From Tannerella sp. (GTDB taxonomy: Bacteria; Bacteroidota; Bacteroidia; Bacteroidales; Tannerellaceae): DNA of 7,866 nucleotides. Position numbers and translations under genes: made by a program. Location: contig JAITAY010000314.1 in NCBI GenBank assembly GCA_031283915.1, positions 1 to 7,866 of the forward strand, written 5' to 3'. Below the pieces are notes generated by a model. It made no database searches, was not told the origin of the DNA, and saw only the letters and a list, made by a program, of their open reading frames with translations. Positions 1 through 5,527 of the stretch are shown here, one piece after another (the first letter of the stretch is position 1; the number at the start of each line of letters is the position of its first letter).

Positions 1-19
1 GTTTTTTGCCATCCAACGA

Positions 20-59
20 CTGAAAATGCGCGCATACCGGGGTATGTAAGCATTTTCAG
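20..59. repeat. Long interrupted hairpin upstream of ychF
   Basis: The outer arms CTGAAAATGC (20-29) and GCATTTTCAG (50-59) are perfect reverse complements. Nested inside them, CATACC (33-38) pairs with GGTATG (41-46) around a GG loop. The result is 16 base pairs broken by a 3-by-3 internal loop. No T-tract follows on either strand, so a classical intrinsic terminator is not shown. ATTTTCAG recurs in direct orientation at 101-108. It may end an upstream transcript, be an intergenic repeat, or lie at the end of an upstream gene cut by the window edge. Confidence 0.6.
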
Positions 60-143
60 GAGGAAGTATGGTGAAAAACAGACCCGTAAATGGGTGGTTT
101 ATTTTCAGACAGCTCCTTAGATGTTTGCCCGGATAAAACCATC

Positions 144-171
144 CTTTTTACGACGGAAAACCGTACCTTTG
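144..171 (+). promoter_or_regulatory. Putative Bacteroidetes promoter of ychF
   Basis: TACCTTTG at 164-171 matches the Bacteroidetes -7 consensus TAnnTTTG exactly. A T-rich stretch at about 144-149 sits where the weak -33 element is expected. The start of transcription would fall near 175, giving a short leader of about 35 bases before the ychF ATG. No start site has been measured; this is motif matching only. Confidence 0.55.
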
Positions 172-210
172 CGCCGTCAATAAATTGGAGAATAAAAAAA
201 TCAAAACAGC

Positions 211-1314
211 ATGGCTTTACAATGTGGCATCGCAGGTCTTCCCAATGTAGGAAAATCCACCTTATTTAATTGTCTGTCGAATGCAAAGGCGCAATCGGCC
301 AATTTTCCCTTCTGCACGATCGAACCCAATGTGGGCGTGATCACCGTGCCTGACGAGCGTCTGAACAAACTGGCCGAACTGGTACATCCGCAGAAAATCG
401 TCCCGACAACGGTCGAAATCGTCGATATCGCCGGACTGGTCAAAGGCGCGAGCAAGGGAGAAGGATTGGGGAACAAATTCCTGGCACATATCCGCGAAAC
501 GGATGCCCTCATTCATGTGCTGCGTTGTTTCGATGATGACAACATCGTGCATGTGGACGGCAGCGTCAATCCCGTGCGCGACCGGGAAATCATCGACACA
601 GAGCTGCAAATCAAAGATCTCGAAACCGTCGACAGCCGTATCGCCAAGGTACAGAAACAGGCGCAGACCGGCGGCGACCGGCAAGCCAGGCTGGCATACG
701 AAGTCCTGCACAGATACAAAACCGCACTGGAACAGGGACTGAATGCGCGTACGGTGACATTCGACACCCGGGACGAACAAAAAATAGCCCGCGAATTGTT
801 TTTACTGACGAACAAGCCGGTTCTTTACGTTTGCAATGTGGACGAAGCCAGCCTCGTCCACGGAAATGCGTATGTGGAACAGGTGCAGAAGTCTATTCAG
901 GCAGAACAGGCCGAAATGCTGGTCATAGCAGCCCGGATCGAAAGCGAGATTGCCGAATTTGAGACGCACGAAGAACGGGAAATGTTCCTGCATGAAATCG
1001 GACTGAGCGAATCGGGCGTGAACCGTCTCATCAAGTCGGCTTACCGTCTGCTGAACCTGGAAACGTTCCTCACCGCCGGCCCGCAGGAAGTCCGTGCCTG
1101 GACATACGTCAAGGGCAGCAAGGCTCCCCAGTGTGCCGGAGTGATTCATACGGATTTTGAAAAGGGATTTATCCGCGCCGAAGTGATCAAGTACGAAGAC
1201 TATATCCGGTACGGCTCGGAAGCCGCGGTCAGGGAGGCCGGCAAAATGAGCGTCGAAGGTAAGGACTACATCGTGCAAGACGGCGACATCATGCATTTCC
1301 GATTTAATGTTTAA
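211..1314 (+). CDS. ychF: Redox-regulated ATPase/GTPase YchF (Obg-related, OLA1 family)
   Basis: YchF is a cytoplasmic TRAFAC-class P-loop NTPase of the Obg/OLA1 group. It binds ribosomes, prefers ATP over GTP in studied members, and is tied to oxidative-stress responses and translation control. The 367 residues are the full family length. Visible motifs are the P-loop GLPNVGKST (9-17), the G3 motif DIAGL (72-76), and NVDE (209-212) in place of the GTPase NKxD, which is the family hallmark behind relaxed nucleotide specificity. A helical insert (about 125-190) follows, and a C-terminal TGS domain (about 281-365) ends in the conserved DGDIMHFRFNV. The start was chosen because MALQCGI immediately precedes the P-loop at the family spacing. 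The upstream bases are A-rich with no strong Shine-Dalgarno, as is usual in this phylum. It appears monocistronic; no strong terminator follows. Confidence 0.97.
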   Translation: MALQCGIAGLPNVGKSTLFNCLSNAKAQSANFPFCTIEPNVGVITVPDERLNKLAELVHPQKIVPTTVEIVDIAGLVKGASKGEGLGNKFLAHIRETDALIHVLRCFDDDNIVHVDGSVNPVRDREIIDTELQIKDLETVDSRIAKVQKQAQTGGDRQARLAYEVLHRYKTALEQGLNARTVTFDTRDEQKIARELFLLTNKPVLYVCNVDEASLVHGNAYVEQVQKSIQAEQAEMLVIAARIESEIAEFETHEEREMFLHEIGLSESGVNRLIKSAYRLLNLETFLTAGPQEVRAWTYVKGSKAPQCAGVIHTDFEKGFIRAEVIKYEDYIRYGSEAAVREAGKMSVEGKDYIVQDGDIMHFRFNV

Positions 1315-1347
1315 AAATATTCCGGGTTTCGGGTTTTATACTGTGCA

Positions 1348-1437
1348 ATGAATCTCTCGAGAGAAGAAATTCGCCAGCTATACTGCGCGCGGGAAGATTT
1401 TGCGCAAAAACAGGTAGTTAAATATAATGTATTATAA
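1348..1437 (+). CDS. Possible 29-residue orphan ORF or truncated gene start
   Basis: An ATG 33 bases after the ychF stop opens a 29-codon frame: hydrophilic, beginning MNLSREEIRQLY and ending KYNVL, closed by TAA. The first 20 residues have the composition of a real amphipathic helix. The end runs into AT-rich noncoding-looking sequence, as expected if an older gene lost everything after its first codons. There is no clear Shine-Dalgarno or TAnnTTTG promoter, so it would depend on ychF read-through. I do not recognise it. It could be a chance frame, a small protein, or the stump of a host gene interrupted when the phage-derived DNA arrived. Confidence 0.22.
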   Translation: MNLSREEIRQLYCAREDFAQKQVVKYNVL

Positions 1438-1541
1438 TAATACGATATTTGACACAAAACCAAAAGTTATTGTTTTTCTATCAACATCGGATTAAAAAGT
1501 CATTGTCTGTTTAAAATTATCTGATTAAAAGCACAGTAGTG

Positions 1542-1567
1542 ATTTTCATGTTTTAAAACATGAAAAT
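1542..1567. repeat. Perfect 26-bp palindrome
   Basis: The half-site ATTTTCATGTTTT (1542-1554) is followed immediately by its exact reverse complement (1555-1567), with no spacer. It is AT-rich, with CATG in each arm. It lies about 40 bases upstream of the putative small-RNA promoter -7 box, where an operator or activator site could act. As RNA it could form a hairpin but lacks a GC-rich stem, so terminator function is unconvincing. Confidence 0.7.
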
Positions 1568-1604
1568 TGTTTGTGTTTTGCATGGCTATCTCAAAAAAAC
1601 ATTG

Positions 1605-1612
1605 TATTTTTG
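1605..1612 (+). promoter_or_regulatory. Putative Bacteroidetes -7 promoter element for a small RNA
   Basis: TATTTTTG is an exact TAnnTTTG match, preceded by an A-rich spacer (1593-1600). TTTG at 1577-1580 is a candidate -33 element, though the 24-base spacing is a few bases longer than usual. Transcription would start near 1616-1619 and run into the terminator at 1686-1717. Confidence 0.5.
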
Positions 1613-1615
1613 CAC

Positions 1616-1717
1616 CAGATACGAAAGTGTTTAGCCGTTCTACGGATCGGTGCTTGCAGGTGGTTCGCCATACTGTTGTGTGATATACAGGGAGTTTCGG
1701 CTCCCTGTACTATTTTT
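1616..1717 (+). ncRNA. Putative structured small RNA (about 100 nt)
   Basis: The segment is bounded by an exact TAnnTTTG element and a strong intrinsic terminator, yet holds no credible coding frame. Successive short hairpins can be drawn by eye: ATAC-GAAA-GTGT (1619-1630, GNRA-type tetraloop), CCGT-TCT-ACGG (1635-1645), GGTG-GTT-CGCC (1659-1669), the partly competing CATAC-TGTT-GTGTG (1669-1682), then the terminator stem (1686-1709). It is not a tRNA: there is no acceptor pairing and no proper T-arm. It lacks the conserved SRP RNA tetraloop region. Its 3' end overlaps the stop codon of the minus-strand phage remnant, so it could also be antisense to that transcript's tail. I cannot match it to a named RNA family from memory, and existence as a transcript is inferred. 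Confidence 0.45.
1686..1717 (+). terminator. Intrinsic terminator of the putative small RNA
   Basis: A perfect 9-bp stem, TACAGGGAG (1686-1694) with CTCCCTGTA (1701-1709), encloses a TTTCGG loop and is followed by CTATTTTT (1710-1717). The T-run is on the plus strand only; the minus strand continues TATCACAC with no T-tract. It therefore ends plus-strand transcription, though the stem could still stabilise the 3' end of the opposing transcript. Confidence 0.8.
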
Positions 1718-2483
1718 AGAAGATTCGTTTTACTTTTCCCTTTTCGTATAACCAGACTTCGTCAATATCATATTTGAAATTTTTATCTTTAAGTCTTTCA
1801 AGTATATTCCTATGAATATATCTATCTACTACTCCCTTATTGTTGTTAATAATAATTCTCGAAGACTGTTTTGTACCATGTGAAATCATATTTGCCATTT
1901 TACGTTTTTTGAAGGGCTTCATAAAACTTTCGTATTCGTAATATTTTCCATTTATGATTAAATCAGGGCATTTGCGTTCGTATGGGGTTCCCTCCAGTCT
2001 TCCAAATACATCTCTGTATATTTCATCTTTAAAATGAATATCGGTGGTTATTTGTACCTTATCCCCTTTTTGGGCAAAATACCGGGCAATAGTCAATAAA
2101 TCCTTATGATCGGATTTTGGAGTATATCCATTCATAATTTCAACTTTACCGCCTCCGGTAAATGTCTTGTACAAGCTGAACAATTGCTTTGTATCCATGT
2201 GCGATGGTGAGGAATCCGTTTTTATTTGATTAGGTTGCAAAGATAGAAATTTCGCGTTATCCATCATCCCGTATGGAAGCTGTTTTGCCCCGGCTATTCG
2301 TTCCCCGTTTTTCTTGCCCCATTCATTTAGTGTTTTGGGAGGCTTTTTGATTTCCACTTTCGGCTTCCATTCGTCCAGCTTCCCCTCCTTACGGGCTTTC
2401 ACCCGCTCCCCGAACTCCCCCTGGCTAATCATGACGGGGACCATCCGGCACCGGCACTGCGGATGCCACCCTTCCCAAAGAAA
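1716..2483 (-). pseudogene. Truncated Mu gpF-like phage head protein carrying a C-terminal nuclease-like domain
   Basis: The minus strand reads continuously from a TAG just upstream of 2495 to a TAA at 1716-1718. The first recognisable residues are WEGWHPQCRCRMVPVMI (from 2477), the H-P-x-C-R-C signature at the C-terminal end of Mu gpF/SPP1 gp7-type head morphogenesis proteins. Everything N-terminal to it is missing, so this is a fragment. A basic linker (about residues 10-75 from the ATG at 2444) follows. Next comes a domain (about 85-242) with HKDLLTIARYFAQKGDKV, then KCPDLIINGKYYEYESF, and ending DEVWLYEKGKVKRIF. Its arrangement recalls CdiA-CT/PD-(D/E)xK-like or PBECR-type toxin-nuclease domains found at the ends of phage head proteins. 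The nuclease assignment is inference. The 242 residues from ATG 2444 remain open and might be translated, but no Shine-Dalgarno or promoter is evident. No immunity or other phage gene adjoins it. Confidence 0.7.
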
Positions 2484-2487
2484 CGAT

Positions 2488-2635
2488 GTAGATAGTAGCT
2501 AATAGTTAGTAGAATAGTAGTCGGTAGCTCTGTGATACGACAAAGTTGTCCACTTAAACCCTCACTTTTACGCCTTTCCCTCCAACTGCCGCTTTCCTGC
2601 CAACCACCCTCTACTAACTACTAGCTACTATCTAC
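2488..2635. repeat. 25-bp inverted repeat of TAG/TTAG words
   Basis: The arm at 2488-2512 (begins GTAGATAGTAGCTAATAG) and the arm at 2611-2635 (begins CTACTAACTACTAGC) are reverse complements at 24 of 25 positions, 98 bases apart. The space between is noncoding and pyrimidine-rich at about 2560-2610. The left arm touches the point where the phage-derived reading frame loses recognisable sequence. It also lies downstream of comM on the minus strand, where the folded RNA could form a long stem. A role as terminator, recombination scar or dispersed intergenic repeat cannot be decided here. Confidence 0.7.
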
Positions 2636-2697
2636 TAACAACCTCTTTATGCATAGAATGATACCGCGTGCAGTATAACTTACGAAAGATTTCAATT

Positions 2698-4242
2698 TCA
2701 GGAACCCCATCCTTCACGGTCGAGGTTGCGGTAGTTGATAGCTTCGGCAATGTGGTGTGGCCGGATATCGTCCGAGCCGTCCAGATCGGCGATTGTTCGC
2801 GACACTTTCAGAATCCGGTCGTAGGCACGAGCCGAGAGACAGAGCCGTTCCATTGCGCTCTTCAGCCGCGCAAGTCCCACTTCATCGGGAACGGCGTATT
2901 GATGCAGTTGCCGCGAAGTCATTTGCGCATTACAATACGTATTTTTACTCGAAGCGAAGCGCTTGCTCTGCATCTCGCGGGCACGTATGACCCGTTCGCG
3001 GACAGCTTGACTGGGTTCCGCCGGCTGCTTTTCGGATATTTTTTCAAATGGTACGGGCACGATTTCGATCTGGATATCAATCCTGTCCAGCAGAGGCCCG
3101 GATATCCGGTTCATGTACTTCTGTACGCTTCCCGGCGGACAGAGGCACTGGCGATCGGGGTGATTGTAATAACCGCACGGACAGGGGTTCATGGAGGCCA
3201 CCAGCATGAAACTTGCCGGATAGTCCACCGCAAAACGGGCGCGTGAAATACCGATGCACCTGTCTTCCAGCGGTTGGCGCAGGACTTCGAGTACACTCCG
3301 GTTAAATTCCGGCAACTCATCCAGAAAAAGGACGCCGTTGTGTGCCAGACTGATTTCGCCCGGCTGGGGAAACGCTCCGCCGCCCACCATGGCAACATCC
3401 GAAATGGTGTGATGGGGCGAACGGAACGGGCGCTGTGCCAGCAGAGAGGTATTTTTCTCCACCTTTCCGGCTACGGAATGGATTTTGGTCGTTTCAAGCG
3501 CCTCCTGTAGCGTAAACGGCGGCAGGATCGAAGGTAGCCGTTTGGCTAACATGGATTTCCCGCTGCCCGGCGGGCCAATCATAATGATATTATGTCCGCC
3601 GGCGGCAGCCACTTCCAGGGCACGTTTGACACTCTCCTGACCGCGCACTTCGGAAAAATCGTAATCAAACTGCTGCTGACGCGCGTAAAAATCTTCTCGT
3701 GTATTGACGACCGTGGGGGTCAGCGATTCTTTCCCGCAAAAAAAATCAATGACCTCCATGATGTTTTCGGCACCGTATACATTCAAGTTGTTGACTACGG
3801 CCGCTTCACGCACATTCTGTTTCGGGACGATCAAGCCCCTGAAGCCTTCTTCCCGGGCTTTGATGGCAATCGGCAAGGCGCCTTTAATCGGTTGCAAACT
3901 GCCGTCCAGCGAAAGTTCGCCCATCAGAAGGTATTCTTCCAGCCGGCTTACATCCAGCCCGACTTCTCCGGCCGCTGCCAGGATACCGATTGCCAGCGGC
4001 AAATCGTATGCCGAACCTTCCTTGCGGATGTCTGCCGGCGCCATGTTGATGACGATACGGGTGCGCGGAAAATTCAGGCCGTTCACCTGCAAAGCGGAAA
4101 TAATCCGTTCGTGGCTTTCACGCACAGCCACGTCGGGCAATCCAACCAGAAAAAACTGTATCCCTCTCGTTGAACTCACTTCAATGGTAATCTTTGTGGC
4201 GGAAATACCTTGAACCGCAGCTGCGAATGTCTTGACTAACAT
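2698..4242 (-). CDS. comM: YifB/ComM family Mg-chelatase-like AAA+ ATPase
   Basis: ComM-type proteins are hexameric AAA+ helicases. In naturally transformable bacteria they drive branch migration of incoming single-stranded DNA during recombination; in Bacteroidales this role is not established. The 514 residues are full length. Residues 1-170 form the ribosomal-S5-like/ChlI N-domain (GIQFFLVGLPDVAVRESHER at 27-46). The AAA+ core has Walker A GPPGSGKS (223-230), RSPHHT (274-279), Walker B VLFLDEL (304-310) and the probable arginine-finger segment GPLLDRID (382-389). Cysteines 354, 356, 366 and 368 lie in a CPCG...CLC loop that resembles a zinc site and is usual in the family. A C-terminal lid domain ends at about 505. 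It starts 29 bp after the stop of the lipoprotein gene, suggesting co-transcription. No strong terminator follows; the inverted repeat about 60 bases downstream is the only long stem. Confidence 0.95.
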   Translation of the reverse strand: MLVKTFAAAVQGISATKITIEVSSTRGIQFFLVGLPDVAVRESHERIISALQVNGLNFPRTRIVINMAPADIRKEGSAYDLPLAIGILAAAGEVGLDVSRLEEYLLMGELSLDGSLQPIKGALPIAIKAREEGFRGLIVPKQNVREAAVVNNLNVYGAENIMEVIDFFCGKESLTPTVVNTREDFYARQQQFDYDFSEVRGQESVKRALEVAAAGGHNIIMIGPPGSGKSMLAKRLPSILPPFTLQEALETTKIHSVAGKVEKNTSLLAQRPFRSPHHTISDVAMVGGGAFPQPGEISLAHNGVLFLDELPEFNRSVLEVLRQPLEDRCIGISRARFAVDYPASFMLVASMNPCPCGYYNHPDRQCLCPPGSVQKYMNRISGPLLDRIDIQIEIVPVPFEKISEKQPAEPSQAVRERVIRAREMQSKRFASSKNTYCNAQMTSRQLHQYAVPDEVGLARLKSAMERLCLSARAYDRILKVSRTIADLDGSDDIRPHHIAEAINYRNLDREGWGS

Positions 4243-4271
4243 AATATGCCTTGCTTAATCCAATGTCTGTT

Positions 4272-5378
4272 TCAATCTTTATTCATCACACTCTCCAGTA
4301 CCCGTTTAAGTTCAATGCCATTCTCCGTTTTCAGGAGGATCATACCCTCTCTGTCCATTAAATAATAACGAGGTAGGATGTTTACATTGTACAAATCCAT
4401 CAATCCGATGGCCTCTCCGCCCGAGTCGATCACGATGTTCCATGCAATGGTATCCTTACGAATCAACTCATGCACCAACCGCGGGTCTTCGTCCAGACTG
4501 ACCACCATCATCTCCACTTTGTCGGTCGGATAAGTTGCCATAAGTTCGCCGAGCAGCGCCCTGTCTGTCTGAGCGTCATCCGACCATGCAGCAGATACAA
4601 AAGTCAGGATAAAGTAACGTCCGGCAAAAGAATCCAGGCGGAAAGAGTCTCCATCAAGATTTGTTACGGTGAACTCAGGCGCCTTTGCGCCGGTCACGGT
4701 TCGTTTCGCTTTTTCAACAGCTCCCTTCAGCTCCTTGACAACATGGAAATCGTCTAATTCCGGATTCAACAGATTCAAATATTCCTCAGTCAGGAGAGGC
4801 GTTTCCGGATCGGAAAAGTAGTCCTCGATCAAAACGGCGGAAGCCCCGTCATCCGGATGTTTTCTGATAAATGCGTCTGCCAGAAGGCCAAGTTCATGAC
4901 GGATATTGGTCAGGCGGGAAATGTACTTGCCTGCGTTTTGCTCTTCCTGCGAGGAATCGACGAGATGCACGAGATCCGTCTGTTCCTTCAGCAAGGCAGA
5001 TGACTTTTCCCGAAATTCGGTAAGCAGGTCGTTGATTCTCCCGCCTTTCACCTTTACCAGTCGGGGATAAAGGAGATCTCCCGTCACGGTGATTCGCCGG
5101 CCAGGTTCCAGATACACTGTAATCCACTGTGCCGGGCTCCCGAAATAAAGCGTCAGCGAATGATAATTTTCTTCCATCTCCGTAAGGGTAAATTCATTTA
5201 CCCCCAGAGAGGACAGCGTATCAATCTTTTTCATGTCGTCAGCCGCAAACACGGCATAGACGTCTTTTCCTTCCAGATTGTCAAGTCTTACTTTTACCGA
5301 GTAAACAGCTTCTTCCTTACAGGAAAAGAACACACAGAAGAAGCTTCCGGCAAGCAGTATCAGTAATTTTTTTAACAT
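4272..5378 (-). CDS. TlpA-like thioredoxin-fold lipoprotein lacking the CxxC active site
   Basis: This is a 368-residue exported lipoprotein. The signal peptide is MLKK, then a hydrophobic stretch, then lipobox FFSC with the lipidated cysteine at position 20. The mature start C-K-E-E resembles the Bacteroidetes lipoprotein export signal, which suggests surface exposure. Residues about 25-125 look like the DUF4369-type beta-rich domain common in this phylum. A helical region (about 125-225) follows, then a thioredoxin/AhpC-TSA-like domain (230-366) with APEFTVTNLDGDSF, strand YFILTFVSAAW and a cis-proline segment NILPRYYL (P336). Where redox-active relatives have W-C-x-x-C it reads A-W-S-D-D-A, and the domain has no cysteine, so thiol-disulfide exchange is unlikely. 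It may be a structural or binding protein. It lies directly upstream of comM, but the two functions have no evident link. Confidence 0.9.
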   Translation of the reverse strand: MLKKLLILLAGSFFCVFFSCKEEAVYSVKVRLDNLEGKDVYAVFAADDMKKIDTLSSLGVNEFTLTEMEENYHSLTLYFGSPAQWITVYLEPGRRITVTGDLLYPRLVKVKGGRINDLLTEFREKSSALLKEQTDLVHLVDSSQEEQNAGKYISRLTNIRHELGLLADAFIRKHPDDGASAVLIEDYFSDPETPLLTEEYLNLLNPELDDFHVVKELKGAVEKAKRTVTGAKAPEFTVTNLDGDSFRLDSFAGRYFILTFVSAAWSDDAQTDRALLGELMATYPTDKVEMMVVSLDEDPRLVHELIRKDTIAWNIVIDSGGEAIGLMDLYNVNILPRYYLMDREGMILLKTENGIELKRVLESVMNKD

Positions 5379-5405
5379 GTCATTTTATACAAATGAATTT
5401 TGGCG

Positions 5406-5413
5406 TAAAGATA
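5406..5413 (-). promoter_or_regulatory. Putative -7 element for the lipoprotein-comM operon
   Basis: On the minus strand the sequence reads TATCTTTA, one base off TAnnTTTG, 28 bases upstream of the lipoprotein ATG. The 5' leader would be only about 20 bases. No convincing -33 element is visible. It is the best match in the gap between this gene and the pckA terminator. Confidence 0.35.
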
Positions 5414-5470
5414 ATAATAAACTCTAACTCACCTTTATTTTTTAAGATAAATTTGTTCGCCCTTCATGTT

Positions 5471-5505
5471 AAAAAAAACGCAGCACCTTGTAGGTGCTGC
5501 GTTTT
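5471..5505 (-). terminator. Strong intrinsic terminator of pckA
   Basis: A perfect 13-bp stem pairs AAAACGCAGCACC (5475-5487) with GGTGCTGCGTTTT (5493-5505) around a 5-base loop. Read on the minus strand, the descending arm runs directly into eight Ts (5478-5471). It begins 23 bases after the pckA stop codon. It insulates the downstream lipoprotein gene from pckA transcription. Confidence 0.92.
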
Positions 5506-5527
5506 AAACTACTGTTCAGCCGATTAA

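Noticed and set aside
1..120. Open stretches in two forward frames at the left edge (one to a TAG at 118-120, one to a TAA at 47-49) that could be the end of an upstream gene
   Set aside because: Too short to recognise, both cross the hairpin, and neither can be preferred without sequence further left.
68..136. A 22-codon frame starting at ATG 68 after AGGAGGAAGT
   Set aside because: The purine-rich upstream sequence is partly the hairpin's own arm; the peptide is very short, with no promoter between it and the hairpin.
1582..1683. A 33-codon plus-strand frame (MAISKKHCIF...) ending 2 bases before the terminator stem
   Set aside because: Its ATG lies upstream of the best promoter -7 box, so the predicted transcript would not contain the start; there is no Shine-Dalgarno and the composition is not protein-like. 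The structured-RNA reading fits better.
1612..1690. A possible tRNA because of GGTTCGCC at 1662-1669
   Set aside because: The flanking bases do not form a 5-bp T-stem, no 7-bp acceptor stem closes, and no anticodon arm fits.
1571..1777. A 68-codon plus-strand frame running through the terminator into the phage remnant
   Set aside because: It crosses a strong terminator and is antisense to the remnant; its cysteine/phenylalanine-rich composition looks like a chance frame.
3592..4173. Plus-strand frames of 170-190 codons opposite comM
   Set aside because: They are antisense shadows of comM, whose own frame carries complete Walker A/B and family motifs.
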